A stretch of DNA of 38,169 nt from an uncultured Pelagibacteraceae bacterium (GTDB lineage: Bacteria; Pseudomonadota; Alphaproteobacteria; Pelagibacterales; Pelagibacteraceae), in contig CACPPH010000007.1 of NCBI GenBank assembly GCA_902635795.1, forward strand, positions 1 through 38,169, written 5' to 3'. A program made the position numbers and the translations under genes. Below are positions 1 through 8,736 of this stretch, piece by piece (the first letter of the stretch is position 1; each line of letters begins with the position of its first letter). The notes under the pieces were generated by a model. The model was not told the DNA's origin. It worked only from the letters and a program-made list of their open reading frames with translations, and did not search any database.

Positions 1-835
1 GGGAGTGAGGGAAAAGGAGTACAAATTGAGCTTGGAAAAGATTTATTTTTAAAAGGGTTTGACGAACAACTAATTGGAGTAAAAAAAGGTGAAATTAAAT
101 CAGTTAAAGCAATTTTACCAAACAATCACCCTAAAAAAGAACTAGCAAATAAAAATACAATATTTAAATGTAAAATTCTTAATGTTAAAAAACAAATTGA
201 AAGTAAAATTGATGACAATCTTGCTAAATTGATGGGGGCTAAAAATATTACCGACTTGAGAGCGTTAATTGAAAAACAAATCTCAAGCCAATACACTCAA
301 GCTTTAAACTCTGTAACAAAAAAAAGAAATTTTAGATCAATTAGAAAAAAATCATTCGGTTGAAATACCAAAAAATTTGATTGAACAAGAAACTTCTTTA
401 ATAACAAAAAACCTAAAAACAGAAGATAAAGAAAAATATAAGAGAGACAATGAAGCGCTAGCAAAATCAAGAATTAAAATCGGATTAATTTTGAATGAAT
501 TGGGAGAAAAAAACAATTTGAAAATTTCGGATGAAGAAGTAAGTTCAGAAATAAATAAGCAGATTAAAGGAATGCCTGGACAAGAAAAAATGGTTTTGGA
601 ATATTACCAAAAAAATCCAAGTGCATATCAAAGTTTGAAAGGATCAATGTATGAAGAAAAAATTATTAATTTAATTAAATCTAAAATAAAAATTAACAAA
701 AAAGAAATCGACACTAAAGAGGCAGAGAAAATTATTTTTGAATTTAATAAGCTAAATATGGATAAGAATTCAACCGTAAAAACTAAATCTTCCGAAAAAA
801 CAAAAACTAAAACAAAAAAAATTAGTAAAAAGTAA
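1..835 (+). CDS. tig: Trigger factor, 5' end outside window, apparent +1 frameshift
   Basis: Ribosome-associated chaperone with a peptidyl-prolyl isomerase domain that meets nascent chains at the exit tunnel. The window opens inside the isomerase domain (frame 1; GFDEQLIGVKKGE matches the GFEDGI-KAGE region of the E. coli protein) and continues into the helical C-terminal chaperone domain. Frame 1 hits TGA at 361-363, but the family-like sequence continues in frame 2 (KEILDQLEKNHSVEIP, then NLIEQE) to the stop at 833-835. The switch falls at an A8 run at 318-325, where seven A would keep one frame. The C-terminus is a lysine-rich tail. There are no other stops and the sequence looks family-like on both sides, so this is either a sequencing/assembly indel, a recent mutation or slippage. 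It sits directly upstream of clpP, the usual order. Confidence 0.85.
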
Positions 836-857
836 TCAATAGTTGTATAAACCAAAT

Positions 858-1469
858 ATGAGTCGCGATTTTGAGGAAAAAATGAACAGTTTGATACCTA
901 TGGTAGTCGAGCAAACGGGTAAAGGTGAAAGAGCATATGATATTTACTCAAGACTTCTTAAAGAAAGAATAGTATTTTTAGTAGGACCAGTAAACGACGC
1001 AGTCGCATCATTGGTTACTGCTCAATTACTTTTTCTAGAATCTGAAAACCCAAATAAAGAAATAAGTTTTTATATCAATAGCCCTGGAGGTCTAGTAACT
1101 GCTGGGTTAGGAATATATGATACTATGCAATACATTAATTCTCCAGTTTCAACACTATGCATCGGGCAGGCATCTTCAATGGGATCCTTTTTACTATCAG
1201 CAGGCGAAAAAGGTAAAAGATATTCTTTGCCCAATTCAAGAATTATGGTTCATCAACCTTCAGCAGGTTTTCAAGGTCAAGCAACCGATATACAAATTCA
1301 TGCTAAAGAGATCTTATCATTAAAAGAAAGATTGAATAAAATTTATTCAAAACATACTGGGAAATCTATAAAAGAAATTTCTGACGCTTTAGAAAGAGAT
1401 TATTTTATGACAGCAGAAGAAGCTAAGAAATTTGGACTAATAGACTCGGTTGTGGAAAAAAGAAAATAA
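858..1469 (+). CDS. clpP: ATP-dependent Clp protease proteolytic subunit ClpP
   Basis: Serine protease that forms the tetradecameric chamber working with ClpX (next gene). From the ATG at 858 it has 203 residues, the normal length. The catalytic triad is visible: Ser107 in GQASSMGS, His132 in MVHQP and Asp181 in ERDYFM; the NSPGG oxyanion/strand motif is at 74-78. A TTG at 843 in the same frame would add five residues, but ATG 858 gives the usual short N-terminus leading to LIPMVVEQT, so I prefer it; no Shine-Dalgarno is visible for either. It starts 22 bases after the tig stop and probably shares the tig transcript. Confidence 0.96.
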   Translation: MSRDFEEKMNSLIPMVVEQTGKGERAYDIYSRLLKERIVFLVGPVNDAVASLVTAQLLFLESENPNKEISFYINSPGGLVTAGLGIYDTMQYINSPVSTLCIGQASSMGSFLLSAGEKGKRYSLPNSRIMVHQPSAGFQGQATDIQIHAKEILSLKERLNKIYSKHTGKSIKEISDALERDYFMTAEEAKKFGLIDSVVEKRK

Positions 1470-1502
1470 AACACTACATCTAGCAATAACTACAACTTCA
1501 GC

Positions 1503-1531
1503 TTGATAAGAAAATAATAGAGTTTTATATT
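1503..1531 (+). promoter_or_regulatory. Sigma-70 type promoter for clpX
   Basis: TTGATA (1503-1508), a 17-base spacer and TATATT (1526-1531) give five of six matches to each consensus hexamer at the ideal spacing. The predicted transcript would start near 1538, about 11 bases before the clpX ATG. It lies in the 79-base clpP-clpX gap and would allow clpX-lon transcription apart from tig-clpP. In DNA this AT-rich, chance matches are common. Confidence 0.5.
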
Positions 1532-1548
1532 AATATTATTGATTCGTT

Positions 1549-2802
1549 ATGACAGATAAAAATAATAAAAACATTCTCTATTGCTCCTTTTGTGGAAAAA
1601 GCCAACATGAAGTTAGAAAATTAATTGCTGGCCCAACTGTATTTATATGCGATGAGTGTGTTGAACTCTGTATGGATATCATTAAAGAGGAAAATAAAAG
1701 CTCTTTAATAAAACATCAAGATGGAGTTCCATCTCCAAAAGAGATTTGCAATGTGCTTGATGATTATGTTATAGGACAAAAACTTGCAAAAGAAATTTTA
1801 TCAGTAGCAGTTCATAACCATTACAAAAGATTAAATCATGAAACAAAAAATTCAAAAGATGTCGAACTATCTAAATCAAATATTCTTTTAGTAGGGCCTA
1901 CTGGATGTGGAAAGACTTTGTTAGCTCAAACGTTAGCGAGAATTTTAGATGTTCCATTTACAATGGCTGATGCAACAACATTAACAGAAGCTGGATATGT
2001 TGGAGAAGATGTAGAAAATATTATTTTAAAATTACTTCAAGCAGCTGATTACAATGTTGAAAAAGCTCAAAGAGGAATAGTGTATATAGATGAAGTAGAT
2101 AAGATAAGCAGAAAATCAGAAAATCCATCAATAACAAGAGATGTTTCAGGTGAAGGAGTTCAACAGGCATTACTAAAAATAATGGAGGGAACAGTAGCAA
2201 GTGTACCGCCACAAGGTGGAAGAAAACATCCTCAACAGGAATTTTTACAAGTAGATACTACGAATATTTTATTTATTTGCGGAGGAGCATTCGCAGGATT
2301 AGAAAAGTTAATTGACAGTAGAGGCAAAGGAAGCTCCATTGGATTTGGGGCAAAAGTTAAAGATTACAAAGAACAACCACTTTCAAAAATTATGAAATTA
2401 CTTGAACCGGAGGATTTAATAAAATATGGATTAATCCCAGAATTTATTGGAAGAATGCCCATAATTGCAACTTTAGACGATCTTGATGAAAACTCTTTAG
2501 TAAAAATTCTTAAAGAGCCAAAAAATTCTTTAATTAAACAGTATAAAAGACTTTTTGAATTTGAAAATGTCGAATTAGAATTCAATGATGATGCAATTTC
2601 AGAAATAGCAAAAAAAGCTATTTCGAAAAAAACTGGCGCTAGAGGTTTAAGATCAATATTAGAAAATATATTGTTGAAAACTATGTTTGAATTACCAGAT
2701 ATGGAAGGTGTCATAAAAGTTACCGTTGACAGTTCAGCCGTTAAAGGGGCATCAGATCCCATTGTCACATATGGTAAAAAAACATCAACATCTGTAGCTT
2801 GA
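1549..2802 (+). CDS. clpX: ATP-dependent Clp protease ATP-binding subunit ClpX
   Basis: AAA+ unfoldase that recognises substrates, threads them and feeds ClpP. The 417 residues match the usual length. An N-terminal C4 zinc-binding domain has Cys12, Cys15, Cys34 and Cys37. The AAA+ module follows: Walker A GPTGCGKT at 116-123, pore loop GYVGED, Walker [10 protein letters not shown], and the IGFGA loop that docks on ClpP, then the small AAA+ subdomain with the sensor-2 GARGLRS motif. Start ATG 1549 places the zinc finger at its normal distance from the N-terminus. It lies between clpP and lon, all on the plus strand. Confidence 0.98.
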   Translation: MTDKNNKNILYCSFCGKSQHEVRKLIAGPTVFICDECVELCMDIIKEENKSSLIKHQDGVPSPKEICNVLDDYVIGQKLAKEILSVAVHNHYKRLNHETKNSKDVELSKSNILLVGPTGCGKTLLAQTLARILDVPFTMADATTLTEAGYVGEDVENIILKLLQAADYNVEKAQRGIVYIDEVDKISRKSENPSITRDVSGEGVQQALLKIMEGTVASVPPQGGRKHPQQEFLQVDTTNILFICGGAFAGLEKLIDSRGKGSSIGFGAKVKDYKEQPLSKIMKLLEPEDLIKYGLIPEFIGRMPIIATLDDLDENSLVKILKEPKNSLIKQYKRLFEFENVELEFNDDAISEIAKKAISKKTGARGLRSILENILLKTMFELPDMEGVIKVTVDSSAVKGASDPIVTYGKKTSTSVA

Positions 2803-2815
2803 ATTAAATTTGCTC

Positions 2816-2846
2816 CTTGAAATTAGTTTATTAATTGTCATATTAG
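2816..2846 (+). promoter_or_regulatory. Candidate heat-shock (RpoH) or sigma-70 promoter for lon
   Basis: CTTGAA (2816-2821), 17 bases, then CATATTAG (2839-2846) resembles the alphaproteobacterial RpoH pattern CTTG-N17/18-CYTATNTNNG as I remember it, with one mismatch in the -10 part. It can also be read as a sigma-70 site (TTGAAA-18-TATTAG). Either reading puts the transcript start about at the lon ATG (2853), so the lon mRNA would be nearly leaderless. lon is a classical heat-shock gene, which favours the RpoH reading, but this is inference. Confidence 0.38.
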
Positions 2847-2852
2847 AGTTAT

Positions 2853-5240
2853 ATGAAAACTTCATACGTTAAACCTGTTTTACCTCTTAGGGATATTGTT
2901 ATTTTCCCATCTATGGTTATTCCTTTATTTGTTGGAAGAGAAAAATCTATCAAAGCTCTCCAAGAAGTAATGAAGTCTGATAAATCTATAGTGTTAGTGA
3001 CCCAAAAAAACTCAGAGATTGATGATCCCAAAAGTAAAGATTTATATCAATACGGATGTTTAAGTAAAGTTCTTCAACTTTTAAAACTTCCAGACGGGAC
3101 TGTAAAAGTTTTAGTGGAGGGAGAGAAAAGAGTAAAAATTTTAAAGTACAATGAAAATAACAATTTTTTAACAAGTGAGGTAGAGATAGTCGAAGATCAA
3201 ATATCAGGATCGATAAAAGAGCTAGAACAGTTTGCAATCGGTTTAACTAAAAAATTTGAAAAGTTGCAAATACTAAGCAAAAAAGATTTTAATGAAGGAA
3301 CAAATAACTTAAAAAATTTAAAAGATCCATCTCAAATAGCTAATAATATTTCATCAAATTTGAATATTCAAATTTTTGAAAAACAAGAATTATTAGAGAT
3401 AATTGACCTTAAGAAAAAACTAGAAAAAATTCACTCTATTATAGAGAAAGAAACTAGCATGATTTCTGTTGAAAAAAAGATTAGAGGAAGAGTTAAAAAT
3501 CAGATGGAAAAGACACAAAGAGAATATTACTTAAACGAACAATTAAAAGCTATACAAAAAGAATTAGGAGAAATAGATGAGGGTAAAGATGAGCTAACAT
3601 CCATATCTAAAGCTATCTCAGAAGCAAAAATGCCAAAATTAGCTAAAGAAAAATGTTTGTCAGAATTAAAAAAACTTAAATCAATGAGCCCAATGTCAGC
3701 TGAAGCTACAGTAGTAAGAAACTATTTAGATTGGATGACGGAGTTACCATGGTCAAATAAATCGAAAATTAATACTGACTTAAAGGATGCTCAAAAAATT
3801 TTAGATGAAGATCATTATGGTTTGGAAAAAGTGAAAGAGAGAATTATTGAATTTTTAGCTGTTCAGAAAAGAATTCAAAAAATGAAAGGCCCAATTCTTT
3901 GCCTAGTTGGGCCCCCAGGTGTTGGAAAAACCTCCCTGGGAAAATCAATTGCGAAAGCTACTAATAGAAAATTTATTAGAATATCTTTAGGCGGTATAAG
4001 AGATGAGGCTGAAATAAGAGGGCATAGAAGAACTTATATCGGATCTTTACCTGGCAAAATCATTCAAATGATGAAAAAAGCAGGCACTAAAAACCCACTA
4101 TTTCTATTAGATGAAATAGATAAAGTTGGCAATGATTATAGAGGTGATCCTTCATCAGCTTTATTAGAAGCCCTTGATCCTGAACAAAATAAAGAATTTA
4201 ATGATCATTATTTGGAGGTTGACTACGATCTATCTGATGTGATGTTTGTTACAACAGCTAATACACTTAATATTCTGCCACCACTTTTAGATAGAATGGA
4301 AGTCATAAGATTGTCCGGTTATACAGAGGATGAAAAGTTAAATATTTCTCAAAAGTTTTTAATTCCAAATCAAAGCAGAAATAATGGACTAAAGAATGAT
4401 GAATGGAAAATTAATGAAGAAATCATTAGAAAGATCATTAGACATTATACCAGGGAGTCAGGCGTAAGAAATCTTGAGAGAGAAATATCTAAAATTGCAA
4501 GAAAACTTGTTAAGAAAATTGATAATAGTGAAAAAGTAAATAATCCAATCAGTGATAAGGATTTGAAAGAATTGTTAGGGGTACAAAAATTCAATTACGG
4601 TGAAATCGAGGAAGAAAATAGAATAGGAGTTGTTACCGGTCTAGCTTGGACAGAAGTCGGAGGTGAAATTCTGAAAATAGAGTCAGCAGTAATGCCAGGT
4701 AAAGGAAAAATGCAAATTACTGGAAAGTTAGGTGATGTGATGCAAGAGTCAGTTAAAGCAGCAAAATCTTATATTAGATCTAAAAGTCTGGATTACGGTA
4801 TTATTCCACCTATTTTTGATAAAAAAGATTTTCATATTCATGTCCCAGAAGGAGCAACACCAAAAGATGGACCTTCGGCAGGGGTAGGAATGGTAACTTC
4901 TATTATTTCAGCTATTACAGAGATACCAGTAAATAAAAATGTTGCGATGACTGGTGAGATAACATTAAGAGGTCTAGTTCTGCCAATTGGCGGTTTAAAA
5001 GAGAAACTTTTGGCAGCTCACAGGGCGGGAATTAAAAAAGTTTTAATTCCAGAGGAAAATAAAAAAGATTTAATTGAAGTTCCTAAAACAATCTTAGAGT
5101 CTATGGACGTGATACCTGTTAAAACTGTAGATGACGTATTAAAAATTGCTCTTACAAAACCATTTAAAAGAGTAGAATGGGTTGATGTAGATCCAATTTC
5201 CAAAAAAGGTAAATCTAAAGAAGAGTTAAGCACACATTAA
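2853..5240 (+). CDS. lon: ATP-dependent protease Lon
   Basis: Homohexameric cytosolic AAA+ protease that degrades misfolded and regulatory proteins. The 795 residues fit LonA. Order of domains: N-terminal substrate-binding domain beginning with VLPLRDIVIFP, a coiled-coil region around 190-270 (REYYLNEQLKAIQKELGE), AAA+ module with Walker A GPPGVGKT at 353-360 and Walker B FLLDEIDK, and a C-terminal protease domain with the catalytic dyad Ser675 (in DGPSAG) and Lys718 (in GGLKEK, second Lys). ATG 2853 gives the canonical N-terminus only a few residues before VLPLRD. It follows clpX by 50 bases, and its stop lies one base from the stop of the convergent glycosyltransferase gene, so there is no room for an ordinary terminator. 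Confidence 0.98.
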   Translation: MKTSYVKPVLPLRDIVIFPSMVIPLFVGREKSIKALQEVMKSDKSIVLVTQKNSEIDDPKSKDLYQYGCLSKVLQLLKLPDGTVKVLVEGEKRVKILKYNENNNFLTSEVEIVEDQISGSIKELEQFAIGLTKKFEKLQILSKKDFNEGTNNLKNLKDPSQIANNISSNLNIQIFEKQELLEIIDLKKKLEKIHSIIEKETSMISVEKKIRGRVKNQMEKTQREYYLNEQLKAIQKELGEIDEGKDELTSISKAISEAKMPKLAKEKCLSELKKLKSMSPMSAEATVVRNYLDWMTELPWSNKSKINTDLKDAQKILDEDHYGLEKVKERIIEFLAVQKRIQKMKGPILCLVGPPGVGKTSLGKSIAKATNRKFIRISLGGIRDEAEIRGHRRTYIGSLPGKIIQMMKKAGTKNPLFLLDEIDKVGNDYRGDPSSALLEALDPEQNKEFNDHYLEVDYDLSDVMFVTTANTLNILPPLLDRMEVIRLSGYTEDEKLNISQKFLIPNQSRNNGLKNDEWKINEEIIRKIIRHYTRESGVRNLEREISKIARKLVKKIDNSEKVNNPISDKDLKELLGVQKFNYGEIEEENRIGVVTGLAWTEVGGEILKIESAVMPGKGKMQITGKLGDVMQESVKAAKSYIRSKSLDYGIIPPIFDKKDFHIHVPEGATPKDGPSAGVGMVTSIISAITEIPVNKNVAMTGEITLRGLVLPIGGLKEKLLAAHRAGIKKVLIPEENKKDLIEVPKTILESMDVIPVKTVDDVLKIALTKPFKRVEWVDVDPISKKGKSKEELSTH

Positions 5241-5241
5241 T

Positions 5242-6132
5242 CTAATCTAACCATTTTTTAAATTTTTCTTGATTTAAAGAAATATATTTTGGCAGCGATT
5301 TCATTTCTAATTTTTTTAATATTGATTTCCCTGACCATTTATATCCTCTTTGATCAACATTATGATCATACATAACTCTTTTTTCACTAATAAGTTTTTT
5401 TATATCTCCTAACTTAAGTCCGCTTTCTTCAAATTCGTAATGGTGTGCGAAATTTAATAGTTTTTTTTCTAAATCCTCAGCATCTCTTATACATGTAAAA
5501 TGCCAACCGCCGTTTTTAACATGATATAAATTTGTATATTTTTTATTTGAAAAAAAAACATCAAGACGCCATTTAGGATACTTTTTTGATTTTATATTTC
5601 TAAGCCATTGAGGAGATTTAAAATTTTTTTTTTTTACAGCTTTTGATCCAGCCCAAATAAAATCCTTGTAAAGTAAATTAAATTTGTAGTAAAACATTTG
5701 TTGTTCAAAAATTATAATATTATCTTTTATTTTACTGAATTTTAAGTTTTCAATGTTTGGAATTTCATCTAGGTCACTTACTATGATTAAATCCTCATCT
5801 TCAGAATTTTTTAGGCCTTTGTTTAAATTCTCTCTTTGAAAGTAGTCTCTAGCCATCCCATTTAAAATCATTTTATCTTTTTTAGATTTTTGAGTTTCTC
5901 TAATATTTAATTCAAAAATATTTTGAGGTTGCTTATCAACAATAATATAAATTATTTTATCCTTAAATTTTTTATATTTGTTAATGTCAAAATTAAGCTT
6001 TTTAGGGCTGCCGTTATGAGTATATGTAGCCTCAGTAATAACAAATTTTTTGACATATTTGTTTAAAGTATTTAGTCTCAAATCTAACAAAAGGTCTTCA
6101 TCATAGTACATGAAGCAATCATAAATATTCAT
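5242..6132 (-). CDS. Glycosyltransferase, family 17-like
   Basis: A 296-residue protein with the opening IYDCFMYYDED-LDLRL, followed by FVITEATYTH, typical of the GT17 family (beta-1,4-N-acetylglucosaminyltransferase-like, Pfam Glyco_transf_17). A DxD-type nucleotide-sugar/metal site lies in VSDLDEIPN (Asp120-Leu-Asp122-Glu123). No signal peptide or membrane segment is evident, so a cytoplasmic enzyme adding a sugar to a surface glycan is likely; the acceptor and donor are unknown. It is on the minus strand, divergent from the sugar epimerase/methyltransferase fusion 51 bases away and convergent with lon. A T12 run at 5624-5635 encodes in-frame lysines. This is probably an accessory gene, since it interrupts a conserved housekeeping order. 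Confidence 0.85.
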   Translation of the reverse strand: MNIYDCFMYYDEDLLLDLRLNTLNKYVKKFVITEATYTHNGSPKKLNFDINKYKKFKDKIIYIIVDKQPQNIFELNIRETQKSKKDKMILNGMARDYFQRENLNKGLKNSEDEDLIIVSDLDEIPNIENLKFSKIKDNIIIFEQQMFYYKFNLLYKDFIWAGSKAVKKKNFKSPQWLRNIKSKKYPKWRLDVFFSNKKYTNLYHVKNGGWHFTCIRDAEDLEKKLLNFAHHYEFEESGLKLGDIKKLISEKRVMYDHNVDQRGYKWSGKSILKKLEMKSLPKYISLNQEKFKKWLD

Positions 6133-6183
6133 GATATTTGAGTTATAATAAAATATAATATAAGTAAATATGAATTAACTTTT
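6133..6183. promoter_or_regulatory. Compact divergent promoter region
   Basis: These 51 bases separate the two divergently transcribed glycan genes and must hold both promoters unless they lie inside the genes. Two TATAAT hexamers on the plus strand (6144-6149 and 6154-6159) could serve the epimerase fusion, with leaders of about 20-30 bases. On the minus strand several TATA-like hexamers overlap the same bases. No clear -35 box is seen, and in a stretch almost free of G and C such hexamers carry little weight. Confidence 0.35.
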
Positions 6184-8736
6184 ATGAAAAAAAAAATCAT
6201 TATTACTGGTGGACTTGGTTATATTGGCACAGAAATATGTAAACTTTATTCAGGGGTCAGCTGGCATCACAATATTATCGTAATAGATAATAGATTCATA
6301 TCTGAAAGAGTGAGTCAAATTAGAAATTGGAATATGAAGTTTATACATGGAGATATTCTCGATAAAAATTTGGTTGAAAGTCAATTCAAGGATGCTGATA
6401 TTGTTCACCACTTAGCCGGTATAACGGATGTTCCAAGAACAAAAAGCGAGTCGTCAAATCTTAAAGATGAAAAAATAATTAAAGTTGGAGTTGAAGGTAC
6501 AAAAAATATTTTAAATGCTATATCTAATAAATGTAAGATTATTTTTCCTTCAACACATGTTGTTTTCGAGGGAATACAAGAAGTAAGAAAAGACATTAAA
6601 GAAGACGAAAACACTAAACCAGTTTTATCTTATGCGTCTTCAAAAGCAATAAACGAAAAACAATTAAAGGAGTCTGGTAAAAATTTTATAATATTAAGAC
6701 TAGGATCAGTTTATGGTTACTCTACAGATTCTATGCGTATTGATATAATGCCTAACTTATTTTCTAAAATAGCTTCTCAAGATGGTACTTTGAAATTATT
6801 TGCAGGAGGAAGACAGATAAAAAGTTTAGTTCCCTTAATAGATGTTGCAAGATGTTTTAAATTTATGGAAGAAAGAGAAGATATTAATTCAGAAATATTT
6901 AATCTAACAAAAGAAACCCTCACTGTTAAAGAGGTTGCAGAAATTTGCAAAAAATACAATCAAAAAGTTATTTTGAGGGAAACAAATGACGAAATACCAA
7001 ATTTAGGTTTTTCATTATCAAATAAAAAACTTTTAAAGGCTGGTTTTGAGTTTCTGTATAACTTAGATCAAAATATTAAAGAAATGATTACAAAATGGTC
7101 AAATCAAAAGATAATTAAAGACTTAGAATATGTTCGAAGTGGTGAAAATCTTTTTGTTGATAAAAGAGGTTCAATAAGTAACCATGAACTCACCGAACCA
7201 ATTAATCTTATAGGATTAATAGAATCTAAAAAGGGCACTATAAGAGCAAACCATTATCACCCACAACAAGAACAAAAATGTTTATTTACCAAAGGACAAA
7301 TAATTGAAGTTTTTCAGGATATTATCAATCCTAATTCTCCAAAGATTACCCAAGTTGTTAATGCTGGTCAATTATCAGTGATTAAACCTAATGTGGCTCA
7401 CACTATGGTTTTTTCTAAAGATACTACTTTTTTAAATTTAGTTAGAGGTGAAAGAGACCATGAAAATTATGGAATAACCCATACAATAAAACATATCTTT
7501 GTAGATGAAAAAGAAAAAAATTTACTATTAAAATGCTATAAATTTGAATGTAGATCTTGTGGAAATATAAATTTGAGAAGAGTGGTGTCATTAGGGTACC
7601 AACCTCTTGCGAATAATCTTTTAAATAAAAAAAATGACGAATGTGAACTTTATCCTTTAGAAGTGAATTATTGTGATAAATGTCACAATTGTCAACTTTC
7701 AGTGGCAGTTGACCCTAAGAAAATGTTTACAAATTACTTATACACTTCATCTACCTCAAAAGTCTTTAGAGATCATTTTGTTACTTCTGCAAAAAAATAT
7801 ATAAAAAGTTTTAAATTAAATAAAACAAAATCATATATAATTGATGTAGGAAGTAATGACGGTATTGCACTTAAACCCTTTTTAGATTTAGGATTTAAAA
7901 AACTATTAGGTATTGAGCCAGCTAAAAATTTAGCAAAATTAGCAAATAAGAATAAAATTAAAACATTTAATGGATTTTTGGAAAAAAAAAATTTACGGAA
8001 AATAAAAAAAAATGCAGATTTAATTCTAGCTTCGAACGTATTTGCGCATTCTGATAAATTAAAAGAAATGGCAGAATGTATGTTAGATTTAATTAGCAAT
8101 AAAGGCGTCATAATTATTGAAGTACAATATTTAATGAATACTTTAAATGATTTAACATTTGATAATATTTACCATGAACATTATAATTACTGGTCTTTAA
8201 CTTCGTTAGTAAATTTCTTCAACCAATTTGATGCGAAAATTATTAAGTCTGAACTTGTTGATACTCACGGTGGATCAATTAGGGTTTATATAAAAAAAGA
8301 TAAAAAAGCAAAAATGGAAAGCAGTGTTAGAAAAATGCTTAAAGAAGAAGAGTCCTTTGGTATCAAAAGATTTAAAACATATCAAGATTTTGGTAAAAAA
8401 GTTTATAAGTTAAGAGAAAATGTATTAAGAAACTTAAAAAAATTAAAAGATAAAAATAAACTAGTAATAGGTTATGGGGCTCCTGCTAAGGCAACCACAG
8501 CTTTAAATTTTTTTGGAATTTCAAAAGAAATAGATTTTATAGTAGAGGACAATAAACTAAAACATAATAAATTTGTTCCTGGAGTAAAGATTCCTATTAA
8601 AAGCAAATCTCAAATTAAGGATAAAAAAAATATTTTAATTGTTTTAGCTTGGAATTTTTATAAGGATATAATAAAAAAAAATTCTGAGCTTTCAGAAAAT
8701 TTTATTAATATTAAAGATTTAGAGACTAATAATTAG
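6184..8736 (+). CDS. Three-domain sugar enzyme: NAD-dependent epimerase/dehydratase + cupin + C-methyltransferase
   Basis: An 850-residue fusion. Residues 1 to about 300 are an extended short-chain dehydrogenase (nucleotide-sugar epimerase/dehydratase): Rossmann motif TGGLGYIG at 8-15 and YxxxK pair Tyr150/Lys154. Residues about 310-440 form a cupin with the metal-type histidines of NHYHP (His357, His359), recalling the C-terminal cupin of CapF-like capsule enzymes. Residues about 450-850 are a sugar C-methyltransferase of the NovU/TylCIII type: zinc site Cys456, Cys459, Cys497, Cys500 (or Cys503), SAM site DVGSNDG at 554-560, the conserved YHEH at 663-666, and the C-terminal GYGAPAKA motif at 763-769. 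It probably makes a branched (C-methylated) deoxysugar for surface glycan. The frame is open throughout. The 3' end overlaps the convergent zinc-ribbon gene by 11 bases. The exact substrate is not knowable from sequence. Confidence 0.9.
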   Translation: MKKKIIITGGLGYIGTEICKLYSGVSWHHNIIVIDNRFISERVSQIRNWNMKFIHGDILDKNLVESQFKDADIVHHLAGITDVPRTKSESSNLKDEKIIKVGVEGTKNILNAISNKCKIIFPSTHVVFEGIQEVRKDIKEDENTKPVLSYASSKAINEKQLKESGKNFIILRLGSVYGYSTDSMRIDIMPNLFSKIASQDGTLKLFAGGRQIKSLVPLIDVARCFKFMEEREDINSEIFNLTKETLTVKEVAEICKKYNQKVILRETNDEIPNLGFSLSNKKLLKAGFEFLYNLDQNIKEMITKWSNQKIIKDLEYVRSGENLFVDKRGSISNHELTEPINLIGLIESKKGTIRANHYHPQQEQKCLFTKGQIIEVFQDIINPNSPKITQVVNAGQLSVIKPNVAHTMVFSKDTTFLNLVRGERDHENYGITHTIKHIFVDEKEKNLLLKCYKFECRSCGNINLRRVVSLGYQPLANNLLNKKNDECELYPLEVNYCDKCHNCQLSVAVDPKKMFTNYLYTSSTSKVFRDHFVTSAKKYIKSFKLNKTKSYIIDVGSNDGIALKPFLDLGFKKLLGIEPAKNLAKLANKNKIKTFNGFLEKKNLRKIKKNADLILASNVFAHSDKLKEMAECMLDLISNKGVIIIEVQYLMNTLNDLTFDNIYHEHYNYWSLTSLVNFFNQFDAKIIKSELVDTHGGSIRVYIKKDKKAKMESSVRKMLKEEESFGIKRFKTYQDFGKKVYKLRENVLRNLKKLKDKNKLVIGYGAPAKATTALNFFGISKEIDFIVEDNKLKHNKFVPGVKIPIKSKSQIKDKKNILIVLAWNFYKDIIKKNSELSENFINIKDLETNN

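Noticed and set aside
2364-2768. 134-codon minus-strand open frame inside clpX
   Set aside because: Lies wholly inside a highly conserved gene, with no motif or start signal; a codon-bias shadow.
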